A stretch of DNA of 64,000 nt from C-114 sp963719285. Its GTDB lineage: Bacteria; Chloroflexota; Limnocylindria; Limnocylindrales; CSP1-4. The notes beneath the pieces are model-generated. The model made no database searches. It was not told where the DNA came from and worked only from the letters and a program-made list of their open reading frames with translations. A program made the position numbers and the translations under genes. The DNA is taken from the NCBI GenBank assembly GCA_963719285.1, contig CAVRBO010000002.1, forward strand, positions 1 to 64,000. Reading direction: 5' to 3'. Numbering within the stretch: the stretch's first letter is position 1; the number at the start of each line of letters is the position of its first letter. Of this stretch, positions 7,326 to 16,887 are shown one piece after another.

Positions 7326-10300
7326 CTAACCCAGGACCACTCGCACTCGATGCGTGGCGCCGTCATCCGCCAGCGGGATGGCGGCGCCTTCGCCCGTCAG
7401 GCCGAGGCTTTGTCCGTCGAGCTCGGCCGAGGCGACCCCGCGACTGACACCGCGTGGGTTCTCCACGCCGATCTCGTAGCGAGCCGAGCGATAGCGGAAG
7501 ACGATCTGGTAGTCCGGCCAGGCGCGAGGGATGCACGGGTCGATCGTCAACGACGTCCCGCGAAGGCGGAATCCGAGGATCGATTCGATGCCCGCCTGGT
7601 ACATCCAGCCGGCCGACCCGGTGTACCAGGTCCAGCCGCCCCGACCCACGTGCGGCGGCTCGGTGTACACATCGGCCGCCATCACGTACGGCTCGACCTT
7701 GTAGCGCTGGACGCCGGCCCGTGTGCTCGCGTGGTTGATCGGGTTCAGGATCGAGAACAAGTCGCCGGCCTTGTCGCCGTCGCCGAGCGCCGCGAACGCG
7801 AGCACGGACCAGATCGCGCCATGGGTGTACTGCCCGCCGTTCTCGCGGATGCCCGGCACGTAGCCCTTGATGTAGCCCGGGTCCACGTCCGAGTGGTCGA
7901 ACGGCGGCGTGAACAGCAGGACGAGGCCGTCGCCGCGCCTGATGAGGAACTCCTCCACGGAGGCCATCGCCCGCTCGGCGTGGACCGGGTCGGCCGCGCC
8001 GGACAGGACCGCCCACGACTGGGCGATCGAATCGATCCGGCACTCGAGGTTGACCGCCGATCCGAGCGGGGTGCCGTCATCGAAGAACGCGCGCCTGTAC
8101 CAGTCGCCGTCCCAGCCATGCCGCTCCAGGGCCTTCCTGAGGTCTTTCATGTGCGCCCGCCATGGTTCGGCTCGCGCCCCTTGCCCACGGGCCTCGGCCA
8201 GCGGGGCGAAGGCGGCCAGCGTCGTGTACAGGAACCAGCCCAGCCAGACGCTCTCGCCTCGTCCCTCGTAACCCACCCGGTTCATCCCGTCGTTCCAGTC
8301 GCCCGAACCGATGAGTGGGAGCCCGTGCGCGCCGACCGCCAGGCTCCGGTCGAGCGCGGCGGCGCAGTGATCGAACAGCGAGGCCGCCTCCGCCGAATGC
8401 TCCGGTTGGAAGTAGGCGTCGGTCTGGTCCGCTCGGAGCTCGGCGCCCTCGAGGTAGGGGACAGTCTCGTCGAGCACGGACGCGTCGCCCGTGACGGCGA
8501 GGTACCGGTCCACGACGTACGGCAGCCAGACCCGGTCGTCCGAGATCCGGGTCCGCACGCCGCGATCGGATGGCGGGTGCCACCAGTGCTGGACGTCGCC
8601 CTCGACGAACTGGTGGGCCGCGGCCCGCAGGAGTTGCTCCCGGGCGAGGTCGCGCCGCGTCGTCACGAGCGCTATGACGTCCTGGAGCTGGTCCCGGAAC
8701 CCATAGGCGCCACCGGCCTGGTAGAACGCGGTCCGCGCCCACAGGCGGCAGGCCAGGGTCTGGTACAGGAGCCAGCCGTTGAGCATGATGTCCATCGATC
8801 GATCCGGGGTGCGGACCTGGACCGTGCCCTGGATGTCGTCCCACTGGGTCGCCAGCGCCCGGAGGGTCACATCGTGGTCGGGTGCCCGCCCGCGGCGGAC
8901 GAGCTCCCCGATCCCGGAGGCGTCGGCCGCCTCACCCAGACTCACCACGACCCAGCTCCGCGCACCGTCGGCGAGCTCGAAGCTCGTCTGGAGGGCCGCG
9001 CAGGGGTCCATCCCCGCGCCCACCGCTCGGAGCAACTTGTGGCCGCGGGCCAGGCCGGCGGGCCGGTCGGCGGCCCCGTTGCGGCCCAGGAACTCGGTCC
9101 GGTCGGCGGTCCAGTCGGCCTGCTGACCACCCAGGTCGAGGAAGGCCACCCGGCCGGGGAACTCGGTGTTCCACGGGTTGCGCACGAGGATCGCCCCGGT
9201 CTCGGGGTCGACCGAGGTGACGATCCGGGGACCGCTCGCTGCCCGCGACGTCCCCAGCGCCCACTCGGCGTACGCGGTGACGGACAGGCGTCGCGTCCGT
9301 CCCGAACGGTTCTCGACCGTGAGCACCGAGACTTTCAGCGGCACGTCCGGCGGGACGAACTGGACGAGATCGAGATCGATGCCGTCATGGAGATGCTCGA
9401 ACCGCGTATAGCCGGGCCCGTGGCGGGCGACGTAGGTCGACTCGTCGAGGCGGATGGGCTGGGCGGTGGGACTCCACAGTTCGCCGGTGTCGTCGTCGCG
9501 GATGTAGATCGCCTCGCTGACGGGGTCGCTCACGGGATCGTTCGACCAGGGGGTGAGCTGGTTCTCGCGGCTGTTCCCGGACCAGGTGTAGCCGGAGCCG
9601 GATTCCGACACGAGGAACCCGAACGCAGGGTTGGCGATCACGTTCAGCCATGGCGCCGGGGTGGACTGACCGGGACCCAGGATCGCGACGTACTCGCGAC
9701 CGTCCTGGGCGAACCCACCCAGGCCGTTGAAGAACTCGAGCTCCGGGCGCGACGCCGGCGGCTCGGCCCGGACCGGACGCCTGTCCGGGGCCGGGCTCGG
9801 GGGGGCGATCCGCTTGGGGCGCTCGAGCCGGATGACCTGGTCGGCCAGGCTGCCGCGCCGGCTCAGCAGGACCGCGCGGGCGGCGGACTGGAGCAGCGTC
9901 CGGTCCTCCGTCGAGAGGCGGTCACCCCGGACGATGAACACGCCGCCGTGGCTGGGATGCCCCTCGTCGACGAGGATCGACTGGCTCGTCCGGACGAGTG
10001 TCGCGAGCATGTCGTTGAGGTCCTGGGCATACGACACGCCCTCCTCGTTGAGGATGACGAGATCGACGTCGACGAGCTTCAGGCGCCAGTACTCGTGCGC
10101 CCGGAGGAGCTGTCGGACGATGTCGACGTCTTCCGCCTGGTCGATCCGGACGATGACGATCGGCAGGTCCCCGGAGATCCCGAGCGCCCACAGGCCGGGC
10201 GCGCCCCGATCGTTCCGGGCCAGCAGGCCGGGCGACGGGCGGAGCGACGGGTCCGAGTACAGGATCCGGTTGGCCAGCCGCTGGAAGAGGTGCGCCTCGT

Positions 10301-13300
10301 CGGGTTCGATCCCCAGGTGGTGGAGCTGGACCTGTGCCTGGGTCCAGGCGAGCGTCGCCGCCCGCTCGAAGGTGGCCGGCTCGCGGTACTTGTCGGCGAG
10401 GTCCAGCACCTCCTCGCGCGAATCGGCGACCACGGTGGAGAAGATCGCGTGGGTCGTGGCGCCCGGGGCCAGGCGCAGGCGGTAGCGCAGGCTGAAGATC
10501 GGATCCAGGACGGCCCCGACGGTGTTCGACAGCGGCCGCCCATCGATGACCGAGACCGGCGAGCGCACCGAGTGGCCTCGCCCGAGGAAGCGGGCCCGGT
10601 CGGTCTCGTACTGCACGACGGCGCCGTGCTCCTCCTCGACCGCGGCGACGTGGGCGGCCCAGATCGGCTGCTCATCGCTGGACCGGGGGCGGCGGGTCGC
10701 CAGGAGGGCCCCGATGTCCGGCGCGAACTCGGTCTGGACGAACAGGTTCTGGAATGCCGGATGGGCCGCGTCCGCGGCCTGCGGCGCGAGGGCGATCTCG
10801 GCGTAGGACGTCAGCTCGATCTCGCGGGCCTGCGACCCGAGGTTCGTCAGCGACACGCGGCGGATCTCGGCGTCGTGCTCGGTCGAGACCACGATCGTCA
10901 GGCCGGTCGTGATGGAGCCGTCGCGGCGGAGGAACTCGGCGTGGTCCTCCGAGTAGATGACCTCGTAGTCGTCCGCCTCGACGCCGCTCGGCTGGTGGCC
11001 GGCCGACCAGACCGCGCCGGTCTGCATGTCGCGCAGGAACAGGTAGCTGCCCCACGGATCGCGGGTCACATCCTCGCGCCAGCGGGTCACCGCGATGTCG
11101 CGCCAGCGGCTGTAGCCCGACCCGGCGGCCGTGACCATGACCGCGTAGCGCCCGTTCGAGAGGATGTGGGTCCGGGGGATCGCGTCGTGGGGCGAGGTGA
11201 ACCGGCGCAGGACCGGCGGCACGAGATCCCGCACATCGGCTGCGCTCTTGACCTCCTCGGCCCGCGGCCGGGCGACGAGCACGTCGCGCGGCATCCGCTC
11301 CTGGAGGAGGAGCTCGGTCGCCTCGACGACCGGGTCCGCATGGAACCGCTCGACCATCGCCCGGTCGTTGAGCACGTTGCCGATGGCGACCAGGGCCATC
11401 CCCTGGTGGTGGGCCATGTAGCTCTTCACGACCGCGACCGCCGCTCCCTCCGGGAGCCGCCGCGGTGTGTAGTCGAGTGCCTCGCGGAAGCCGTAGGCGC
11501 CGGCCCCACCGGCCTCGCGGAGCCGGGCGAAGTTCCGGACCGCGGCCTCGGGCTGGATCATCGCGGCGAGGGCCGTCGCGTACGGGGCGACGACGAGATC
11601 CTCGCTCAGGCCGCGCTTCAGGCCCAGGCCGGGCACGCCGAAGCTCGAGTACTGGTAGGTCTGTTCCAGGTCTCGCGCGTTGAACCCCAATTCGGAGATG
11701 CCCCAGGGCACGCCTCGCTCCGCGGCGTAGCTCATCTGGCGGGCGACGATGAGCCGGTACGTGCTGTCGAGCAGGCTCAGGGCCGGCGTCCGCATGACGA
11801 GCGCCGGCATCAGGTACTCGAACATGGAGCCCGACCATGAGATGAGGGCGGACCCGCGCCCGACCGGGGTCAGGGCCCGGCCGAGCCGGAACCAGTGGTC
11901 CGCGGCGACATCGCCCTTGGCGATCGCGAGGAAGCTGGTCAGGCGGGCCTCGGACGCCAGGTTGTCGTAGTAGCTCGTATCCAGCGCGCCGTCGCGGACG
12001 CGGAAGCCGATCGAGAACAGCTTGCGGGTGGGGTCGAACAGGAAGCCGAAGTCCGTCTCGCGGAACAGCTGATGGGCTTGCTCGGCGATCGCCCCAAGGC
12101 GCCGGACCACGGCCCGCGCACCATCGCCGCCCGGCGACGCGTTGACGCCCGGGGCGTCCGGCAGGTCGGCCAGCTCGGCGAGCGTCGGCAGGCCGCCCGC
12201 GTCCGTGGCCGGCCGGAGCAGCGCCAGATCGCGGACGTGGCTGTCCACGGCCAGGCGGGTCGCCTCGGCCCACGTCACGAGCTCGCCCCCGGCGACCTCG
12301 CCGCGCTCCGCCGTGAGGGCCGCCGCGACATCGGACAGGGTCCGGGCGTGTTCTGCGAGCTCCCTCAGGCGGTCGGCCCAGGCCGGCGGTGTCAGCGGCG
12401 CATCCGGTCCGACCGCCGGCGGGGCCAGGGCCTCGTCGAGGTGGCGCCGGCTGAGTGTCTGGGTGCGCCGCTCGTCGCCGATCGAGGCGGCGGCCTGGCG
12501 GGTCAGCGTCATCGCGTCGCCGATCCCGGCCAGCGCGTCCGCTACCGGCAGCGGTCGATCGATCATCTGGCGGCAGGCGTTGGCCAGGGTCAGCAGGTGG
12601 CCGACGAAGTTGCCGCTGTCAACCGACGAGACGTAGGCCGGTTCCAGCCGGTTCAGGTCGCGCGTGTCGTACCAGTTGTAGAGATGGCCGCGGAAGCGTT
12701 CGAGGTCGGCCACCGTCGCGAGGGTCGCCTCGAGCCGCTCGACCATCTCGAGCGTCCCGATCCAGCCGAGATCGCGCGCCGTCACCGTCGCGAGCAGGTA
12801 CATCCCGATGTTCGTGGGGGACGTGCGGTGGGCGACCGCCGGCTCCGGGTCATCCTGGAAGTTGTCCGGCGGGAGCGCGTGCTCGTCCGCCGTGACGAAC
12901 GTCTCGAAGAACCGCCAGGTCCGCCGGGCGATGAGTCGCAGGGCGGTCGTGTCCTTGTCGGACAGCTGCTCGGCCGCCGACTCGCGCGGGGGCAGGCTCA
13001 CCCAGCGGGCGATGAGCGGCGAGAGGAGCCACAGGCCGATGAACGGCAGGGCCACCCAGGCCGTCCCGGGCCTGGCGGCCAGGACGAGGGCAGCCGCGAT
13101 CGCCGCGATCGCGACCCCGCCCGCCATCTGGCGATAGAAGCCGGCCAGATCCAGGTCGTGGCGAGCCTTGGCCTGGGCCGCGGTCGTCCACTCGAGCAGC
13201 TTGCGGCGGGTGATCAGGAGGCGGGCCGATGTCCGCACGATCGCATCGACCATGAGCCAGGCCTGGTGCGCGAGCAGGGTCAGGCTCAGGCCCACCTGGG

Positions 13301-16040
13301 CGACGGCGAGGGTGACATCCGCCCCGACCGCGCGGAGGTGGCTGCGCTTGGAGATGCCCTGTCGGCGGGGGAGGATCCCGGCCAGGACCGGCATCGCCTG
13401 GGGGACGACGAGGACGATCAGGACGAACGCGGTCCATGGTCCCGGGGATACGCCCGGCAGCGTCCACGCAGCGAGGAGCGTCGCGAGCGTGAGCGGCGCG
13501 GACAGCGACCTGCGCAGGTTGTCCACCATCTTCCAGCGCGCGATGCCGGGCAGGCCGCTCCGCCGGCGGCCGGTCGCGTCCCGCGCCCGGCCGAGGATCC
13601 ACGGCAGGAGCTGCCAGTCGCCCCGGGTCCAGCGGTGCTGCCGGGCGGCCGCGACGAGGTAGTTGGACGGGAACTCGTCGAACAGCTCCACGTCGGTGAC
13701 CAGGCCGGCCCGCGCGAACACGCCCTCGAACAGGTCGTGGCTGAGCATCGTGTTGTCCGGGACCCGGTCGGCCAGCGCCGCGCTGAACGCGTCGATGTCG
13801 TAGATCCCCTTGCCCGTGAAGCTGCCCTCGCCGTACAGGTCCTGGTACACGTCCGAGACCGCCGACGCGTACGGATCGATACCGGCACCGCCGGAGAAGA
13901 TCCGCTGGTAGAGCGACGCCTCGTGCTCGGCCGGCAGCGTCGACGTGATCCGCGGCTGGAGGACGCCGTAGCCCTGGGTCACCCGACCCGCCGCAGGATC
14001 GAAGACCGCCTCATTGAGGGGGTGGGCCATCGTCGCCACGAGGTGCCCGACCGCGCCGCGCGGCAGGCGGGTATCGGCATCCAGGGTGACCACGTAGCGC
14101 ACGCCGGGCGGCGGGATGGACGACGGTCGCCCGGTCGCGAGGATGTTCGTGGTCGTCGAGCCGCGCAGCAGCGCGTTGAGCTCCTGGAGCTTGCCCCGTT
14201 TGCGCTCCCAGCCCATCCACACACGCTCGACATCGTTCCAGCTCCGCCGGCGATGGAACAGCAGGAACCGGGCCCCTCCGCCGGGCGCCTCGCCATGGCG
14301 CTCGTTGAGCCGGTCGATGCCGGCCGCGGCCGCCGACAGCAGGTCATCGTCACCGGGGACGTGTTCGGTCGGCGCATCGAGCCAGTCCGAGAGGAGGGCG
14401 AATCGGAGATCGCCCTCCCGGTTGGCGAGGTAGTGGACTTCGAGGCCGTTCACCTGGGCCTCTGCATCGGCCTCGCTGGTCAGTAGCATCGGCACGACGA
14501 CCAGGGTCCGGAGCTCGGTCGGGACCCCGGCGTCCAGGTCGAGGCGCGGGAGCCGCCGTGGACCCAGGACGCCCGTGACCGAGCGGTTCACGAGCGCCAC
14601 GGCGAGGTCGGATGCCGGGGCGAGGGCCAGCAGCCCGACGACGACGAGGCCGAGGCCCGCGGGACCGGCCAGGGCGGACAGTCCGACCAGGATCGCGGCC
14701 AGCACCGCCGTGACGAGCGCGATGAACGCGACATACCCGCCCGAGGCCAGGCGGACGTACCGGCGACGGAAGCGGACCGGCCGGGGGACCTCGACGCCAA
14801 GGCTCCGTTCGAAGGCGATCCGGCCGTGGGAGATCAGGTAGTGGCCGGGTTCGCGCCGTGGCGGCGGCCGCTCTTCGCTCCCGGTCGCGGGCGAGGGTGG
14901 GTGCGCCGTGGGGGGCGCGGTCGGGTTCGGGGGCGTCGGCGCGTCCGCGTCGGCCATGTCGGACGCCCGGCGAGCGATCTCGAGCTCCGTCAGGCCCGAG
15001 TCGCGAGCGAGCTCCTCCACGGCGTGGCGGTACCGGTCGCGGGTCGCGAAGTCCATCGCTCCGAACGAGCTCCGCTCCCGCAGGATCGCGTCGACGAGGC
15101 TCACGCTCTCGACGAACTGCGCCCAGTCGAACCACGAGATCAGGCGCATGCTCGTGATGACGTTGCGGACCGTGACGTTCATGGCGGCCTGGCGCTGGTG
15201 CTCGAGGCGGACCATCTCCTCCGCCGTCGTGCCCTGCCGGGCGAGCAGGTCCTCGAGCCAGAGCAGCGCCGGTGTGACCGCCGGGTCCTGGTCGCGCAGG
15301 CGCTGGAAGAGCTCCACGCGCGCGGCGACTGGGAGGGACGCCCTGGCCAGCCGGCGCATGGCCGCCGCCGCCCCGCCCGGGCCGTCCGGGCCCAGGCCCA
15401 GTACCCCGTCCGCGAGCTCGTCGGCCTGCTGGCGCGCCACGCGGCCGCGCACGATCCGCTCCGCCAGCCGGCGCAGGTTGTCGACGAGGAGGATGCGCAG
15501 GCTGATCGCGATCGCCCACAGCTCGCCGATCGTGAGCGGCTCGACCTCCTGATAGGCGAGGACCATGCGCCGGAGGCTCTCGGGATCGAACCGGCTGTCC
15601 GTGTGGGCGATGTACGCCCAGGCCACGCTGAGCACCCGCGGATAGCCCGTGAGGTGGCCTTCGGCCAGCTTCGGCAGCTCGCGGTAGTAGTCCGGCGGCA
15701 GGTCGTCGCGGATCTCCCGCAGCTGCTCGTCGACGATGGGGAAGTTGTCGACCAGCCACTCCGATGCCGGGGTGACCCAGCGCTCGTCCATGATCGCCCG
15801 GGCCAGGACCCGGTACGACTCGAGCAGCACCCGGCCGTTGTCGGCGATCCGGGGGCCCACGGGGTGACCTTCGCGCGGCGCGTCTGTGACCCGGTCGGCG
15901 GCTGCCAGCGTACGGGCGTGCTGCTCGAGCCGCTCCACGCTGAACAGCTCCGCGAGGATCGGCTCCTCGAGCTCGACCTGCGGGCCGACGCGGCGGCGAG
16001 CGCGACCGGGCGGATCCCGGAGCGACTGATCCGATGTCAT
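7326..16040 (-). CDS. ndvB: NdvB-type cyclic beta-glucan synthase / GH94-GT84 protein
   Basis: A 2904-aa membrane protein with the cyclic beta-1,2-glucan synthase layout. There is an N-terminal GT84-associated region (about 1-410) and membrane helices (about 425-480). The glycosyltransferase core follows, with VVTLDADTRLPRG near residue 653 and the WTRGDWQLLPW motif (QxxRW-like) near 805. More helices lie at about 850-1030. A glycoamylase-like domain covers about 1330-1560, starting DPTRKLFSIGFRVRDG. Two GH94-type segments follow, the last with the acid-residue motif GSGDWNDGMNRVG near 2580. In Rhizobiales and Brucella this enzyme initiates, elongates and cyclises glucan from UDP-glucose, and the GH94 part trims chain length. 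Length matches the family (about 2800-2900 aa). Glucan linkage in this organism is inferred. A TATCAT at 16101-16106 may be its promoter. Long antisense frames are codon-bias shadows. Confidence 0.88.
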   Translation of the reverse strand: MTSDQSLRDPPGRARRRVGPQVELEEPILAELFSVERLEQHARTLAAADRVTDAPREGHPVGPRIADNGRVLLESYRVLARAIMDERWVTPASEWLVDNFPIVDEQLREIRDDLPPDYYRELPKLAEGHLTGYPRVLSVAWAYIAHTDSRFDPESLRRMVLAYQEVEPLTIGELWAIAISLRILLVDNLRRLAERIVRGRVARQQADELADGVLGLGPDGPGGAAAAMRRLARASLPVAARVELFQRLRDQDPAVTPALLWLEDLLARQGTTAEEMVRLEHQRQAAMNVTVRNVITSMRLISWFDWAQFVESVSLVDAILRERSSFGAMDFATRDRYRHAVEELARDSGLTELEIARRASDMADADAPTPPNPTAPPTAHPPSPATGSEERPPPRREPGHYLISHGRIAFERSLGVEVPRPVRFRRRYVRLASGGYVAFIALVTAVLAAILVGLSALAGPAGLGLVVVGLLALAPASDLAVALVNRSVTGVLGPRRLPRLDLDAGVPTELRTLVVVPMLLTSEADAEAQVNGLEVHYLANREGDLRFALLSDWLDAPTEHVPGDDDLLSAAAAGIDRLNERHGEAPGGGARFLLFHRRRSWNDVERVWMGWERKRGKLQELNALLRGSTTTNILATGRPSSIPPPGVRYVVTLDADTRLPRGAVGHLVATMAHPLNEAVFDPAAGRVTQGYGVLQPRITSTLPAEHEASLYQRIFSGGAGIDPYASAVSDVYQDLYGEGSFTGKGIYDIDAFSAALADRVPDNTMLSHDLFEGVFARAGLVTDVELFDEFPSNYLVAAARQHRWTRGDWQLLPWILGRARDATGRRRSGLPGIARWKMVDNLRRSLSAPLTLATLLAAWTLPGVSPGPWTAFVLIVLVVPQAMPVLAGILPRRQGISKRSHLRAVGADVTLAVAQVGLSLTLLAHQAWLMVDAIVRTSARLLITRRKLLEWTTAAQAKARHDLDLAGFYRQMAGGVAIAAIAAALVLAARPGTAWVALPFIGLWLLSPLIARWVSLPPRESAAEQLSDKDTTALRLIARRTWRFFETFVTADEHALPPDNFQDDPEPAVAHRTSPTNIGMYLLATVTARDLGWIGTLEMVERLEATLATVADLERFRGHLYNWYDTRDLNRLEPAYVSSVDSGNFVGHLLTLANACRQMIDRPLPVADALAGIGDAMTLTRQAAASIGDERRTQTLSRRHLDEALAPPAVGPDAPLTPPAWADRLRELAEHARTLSDVAAALTAERGEVAGGELVTWAEATRLAVDSHVRDLALLRPATDAGGLPTLAELADLPDAPGVNASPGGDGARAVVRRLGAIAEQAHQLFRETDFGFLFDPTRKLFSIGFRVRDGALDTSYYDNLASEARLTSFLAIAKGDVAADHWFRLGRALTPVGRGSALISWSGSMFEYLMPALVMRTPALSLLDSTYRLIVARQMSYAAERGVPWGISELGFNARDLEQTYQYSSFGVPGLGLKRGLSEDLVVAPYATALAAMIQPEAAVRNFARLREAGGAGAYGFREALDYTPRRLPEGAAVAVVKSYMAHHQGMALVAIGNVLNDRAMVERFHADPVVEATELLLQERMPRDVLVARPRAEEVKSAADVRDLVPPVLRRFTSPHDAIPRTHILSNGRYAVMVTAAGSGYSRWRDIAVTRWREDVTRDPWGSYLFLRDMQTGAVWSAGHQPSGVEADDYEVIYSEDHAEFLRRDGSITTGLTIVVSTEHDAEIRRVSLTNLGSQAREIELTSYAEIALAPQAADAAHPAFQNLFVQTEFAPDIGALLATRRPRSSDEQPIWAAHVAAVEEEHGAVVQYETDRARFLGRGHSVRSPVSVIDGRPLSNTVGAVLDPIFSLRYRLRLAPGATTHAIFSTVVADSREEVLDLADKYREPATFERAATLAWTQAQVQLHHLGIEPDEAHLFQRLANRILYSDPSLRPSPGLLARNDRGAPGLWALGISGDLPIVIVRIDQAEDVDIVRQLLRAHEYWRLKLVDVDLVILNEEGVSYAQDLNDMLATLVRTSQSILVDEGHPSHGGVFIVRGDRLSTEDRTLLQSAARAVLLSRRGSLADQVIRLERPKRIAPPSPAPDRRPVRAEPPASRPELEFFNGLGGFAQDGREYVAILGPGQSTPAPWLNVIANPAFGFLVSESGSGYTWSGNSRENQLTPWSNDPVSDPVSEAIYIRDDDTGELWSPTAQPIRLDESTYVARHGPGYTRFEHLHDGIDLDLVQFVPPDVPLKVSVLTVENRSGRTRRLSVTAYAEWALGTSRAASGPRIVTSVDPETGAILVRNPWNTEFPGRVAFLDLGGQQADWTADRTEFLGRNGAADRPAGLARGHKLLRAVGAGMDPCAALQTSFELADGARSWVVVSLGEAADASGIGELVRRGRAPDHDVTLRALATQWDDIQGTVQVRTPDRSMDIMLNGWLLYQTLACRLWARTAFYQAGGAYGFRDQLQDVIALVTTRRDLAREQLLRAAAHQFVEGDVQHWWHPPSDRGVRTRISDDRVWLPYVVDRYLAVTGDASVLDETVPYLEGAELRADQTDAYFQPEHSAEAASLFDHCAAALDRSLAVGAHGLPLIGSGDWNDGMNRVGYEGRGESVWLGWFLYTTLAAFAPLAEARGQGARAEPWRAHMKDLRKALERHGWDGDWYRRAFFDDGTPLGSAVNLECRIDSIAQSWAVLSGAADPVHAERAMASVEEFLIRRGDGLVLLFTPPFDHSDVDPGYIKGYVPGIRENGGQYTHGAIWSVLAFAALGDGDKAGDLFSILNPINHASTRAGVQRYKVEPYVMAADVYTEPPHVGRGGWTWYTGSAGWMYQAGIESILGFRLRGTSLTIDPCIPRAWPDYQIVFRYRSARYEIGVENPRGVSRGVASAELDGQSLGLTGEGAAIPLADDGATHRVRVVLG

Positions 16041-16164
16041 CTGCGATCTCGGCGCACGGCCCGAACCGGCCCGTCCGCGCCTTCACCTGGGGGAACCGGT
16101 CGATGATAGCCGCCGCCGAGGGCGCCGGCCCCCGAGAGGCGGACGAGCGTGGCCGAGCCGATAC

Positions 16165-16887
16165 CTATCGCCGGACCGACGGGGCGTCCAGGACGCCCTC
16201 GCGCAGCTCCAGGACCTCGTCGGCGATCTCGAGCAGGGTCGGGTCGTGGGAGGTCAGGAGGAGCGTGACCCCGTCGTCGATGACGGCCCGCCGGAGGAGC
16301 GCGGCGATCGCCCGGCTCGTGTCGTGGTCGAGCTGGGCGGTGGGTTCGTCGGCCAGGACGATGGCCGGCCGACCCGCCAGGGCGCGGGCGACCGCGACCC
16401 GCTGCTGCTCGCCGCCGGAGAGTTCCTCGGGCCGATGGGCGGCCCGCCGGCCGAGGCCCACGCCCTCGAGCATCTCGGCCACCCGGGCATCGCGCGCGGC
16501 GGGCGCCGTGCCGCGCAATCGGAGCGGGATCTCGACGTTCTCGGCGGCCGACAGGATCGGCACGAGGCTCGACGCCTGGAACACGTGAGACACGGTCTCA
16601 CGACGCATTCGGACGAGGCCCGACTCGTCGAGCGCGTCCAGCCGCACGCCATCGATGACGACGCTGCCCGCGTCCGGCCGATCGAGCGCGCCGAGGATGT
16701 TGAGCAGGGTCGTCTTGCCCGCCCCGGAACGCCCCGTGATCCCGACGATCGCGCCACGCCGGACGGTCAGGTCGAGGCCGCGCAGGACGTGGACCACGCC
16801 GTCGCCGCTGCGAAAGTCCCGGACGAGGCCGCGCGCGTCGAGGAGCACGCCGTCGGCCGGGGGGAGCGTGCCGGCGTTATTCGTCAT
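16165..16887 (-). CDS. LolD/MacB-type ABC transporter ATPase
   Basis: A 240-aa ATPase with Walker A GRSGAGKTTLLN, signature LSGGEQQRVAVARAL, Walker B AIVLADEPTAQLD and H-loop TSHDP. The LNILGALDRPDAGSV stretch and the LSGGEQQR signature are typical of the MacB/LolD/FtsE group that drives FtsX-type permeases. The start ATG 16887 overlaps the stop of the second ATPase as ATGA. It is the last gene of a four-gene unit (two giant permeases, two ATPases). The two ATPases differ clearly, so a heterodimeric motor is likely. Confidence 0.9.
   Translation of the reverse strand: MTNNAGTLPPADGVLLDARGLVRDFRSGDGVVHVLRGLDLTVRRGAIVGITGRSGAGKTTLLNILGALDRPDAGSVVIDGVRLDALDESGLVRMRRETVSHVFQASSLVPILSAAENVEIPLRLRGTAPAARDARVAEMLEGVGLGRRAAHRPEELSGGEQQRVAVARALAGRPAIVLADEPTAQLDHDTSRAIAALLRRAVIDDGVTLLLTSHDPTLLEIADEVLELREGVLDAPSVRR

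Noticed and set aside
7350..14486. Very long plus-strand open frames (1496 and 863 codons) opposite the NdvB-like gene
   Set aside because: They mirror the minus-strand codon bias of a clear 2904-aa gene and are rich in Arg, Gly and Asp without any motif; antisense shadows are expected at 70% G+C.
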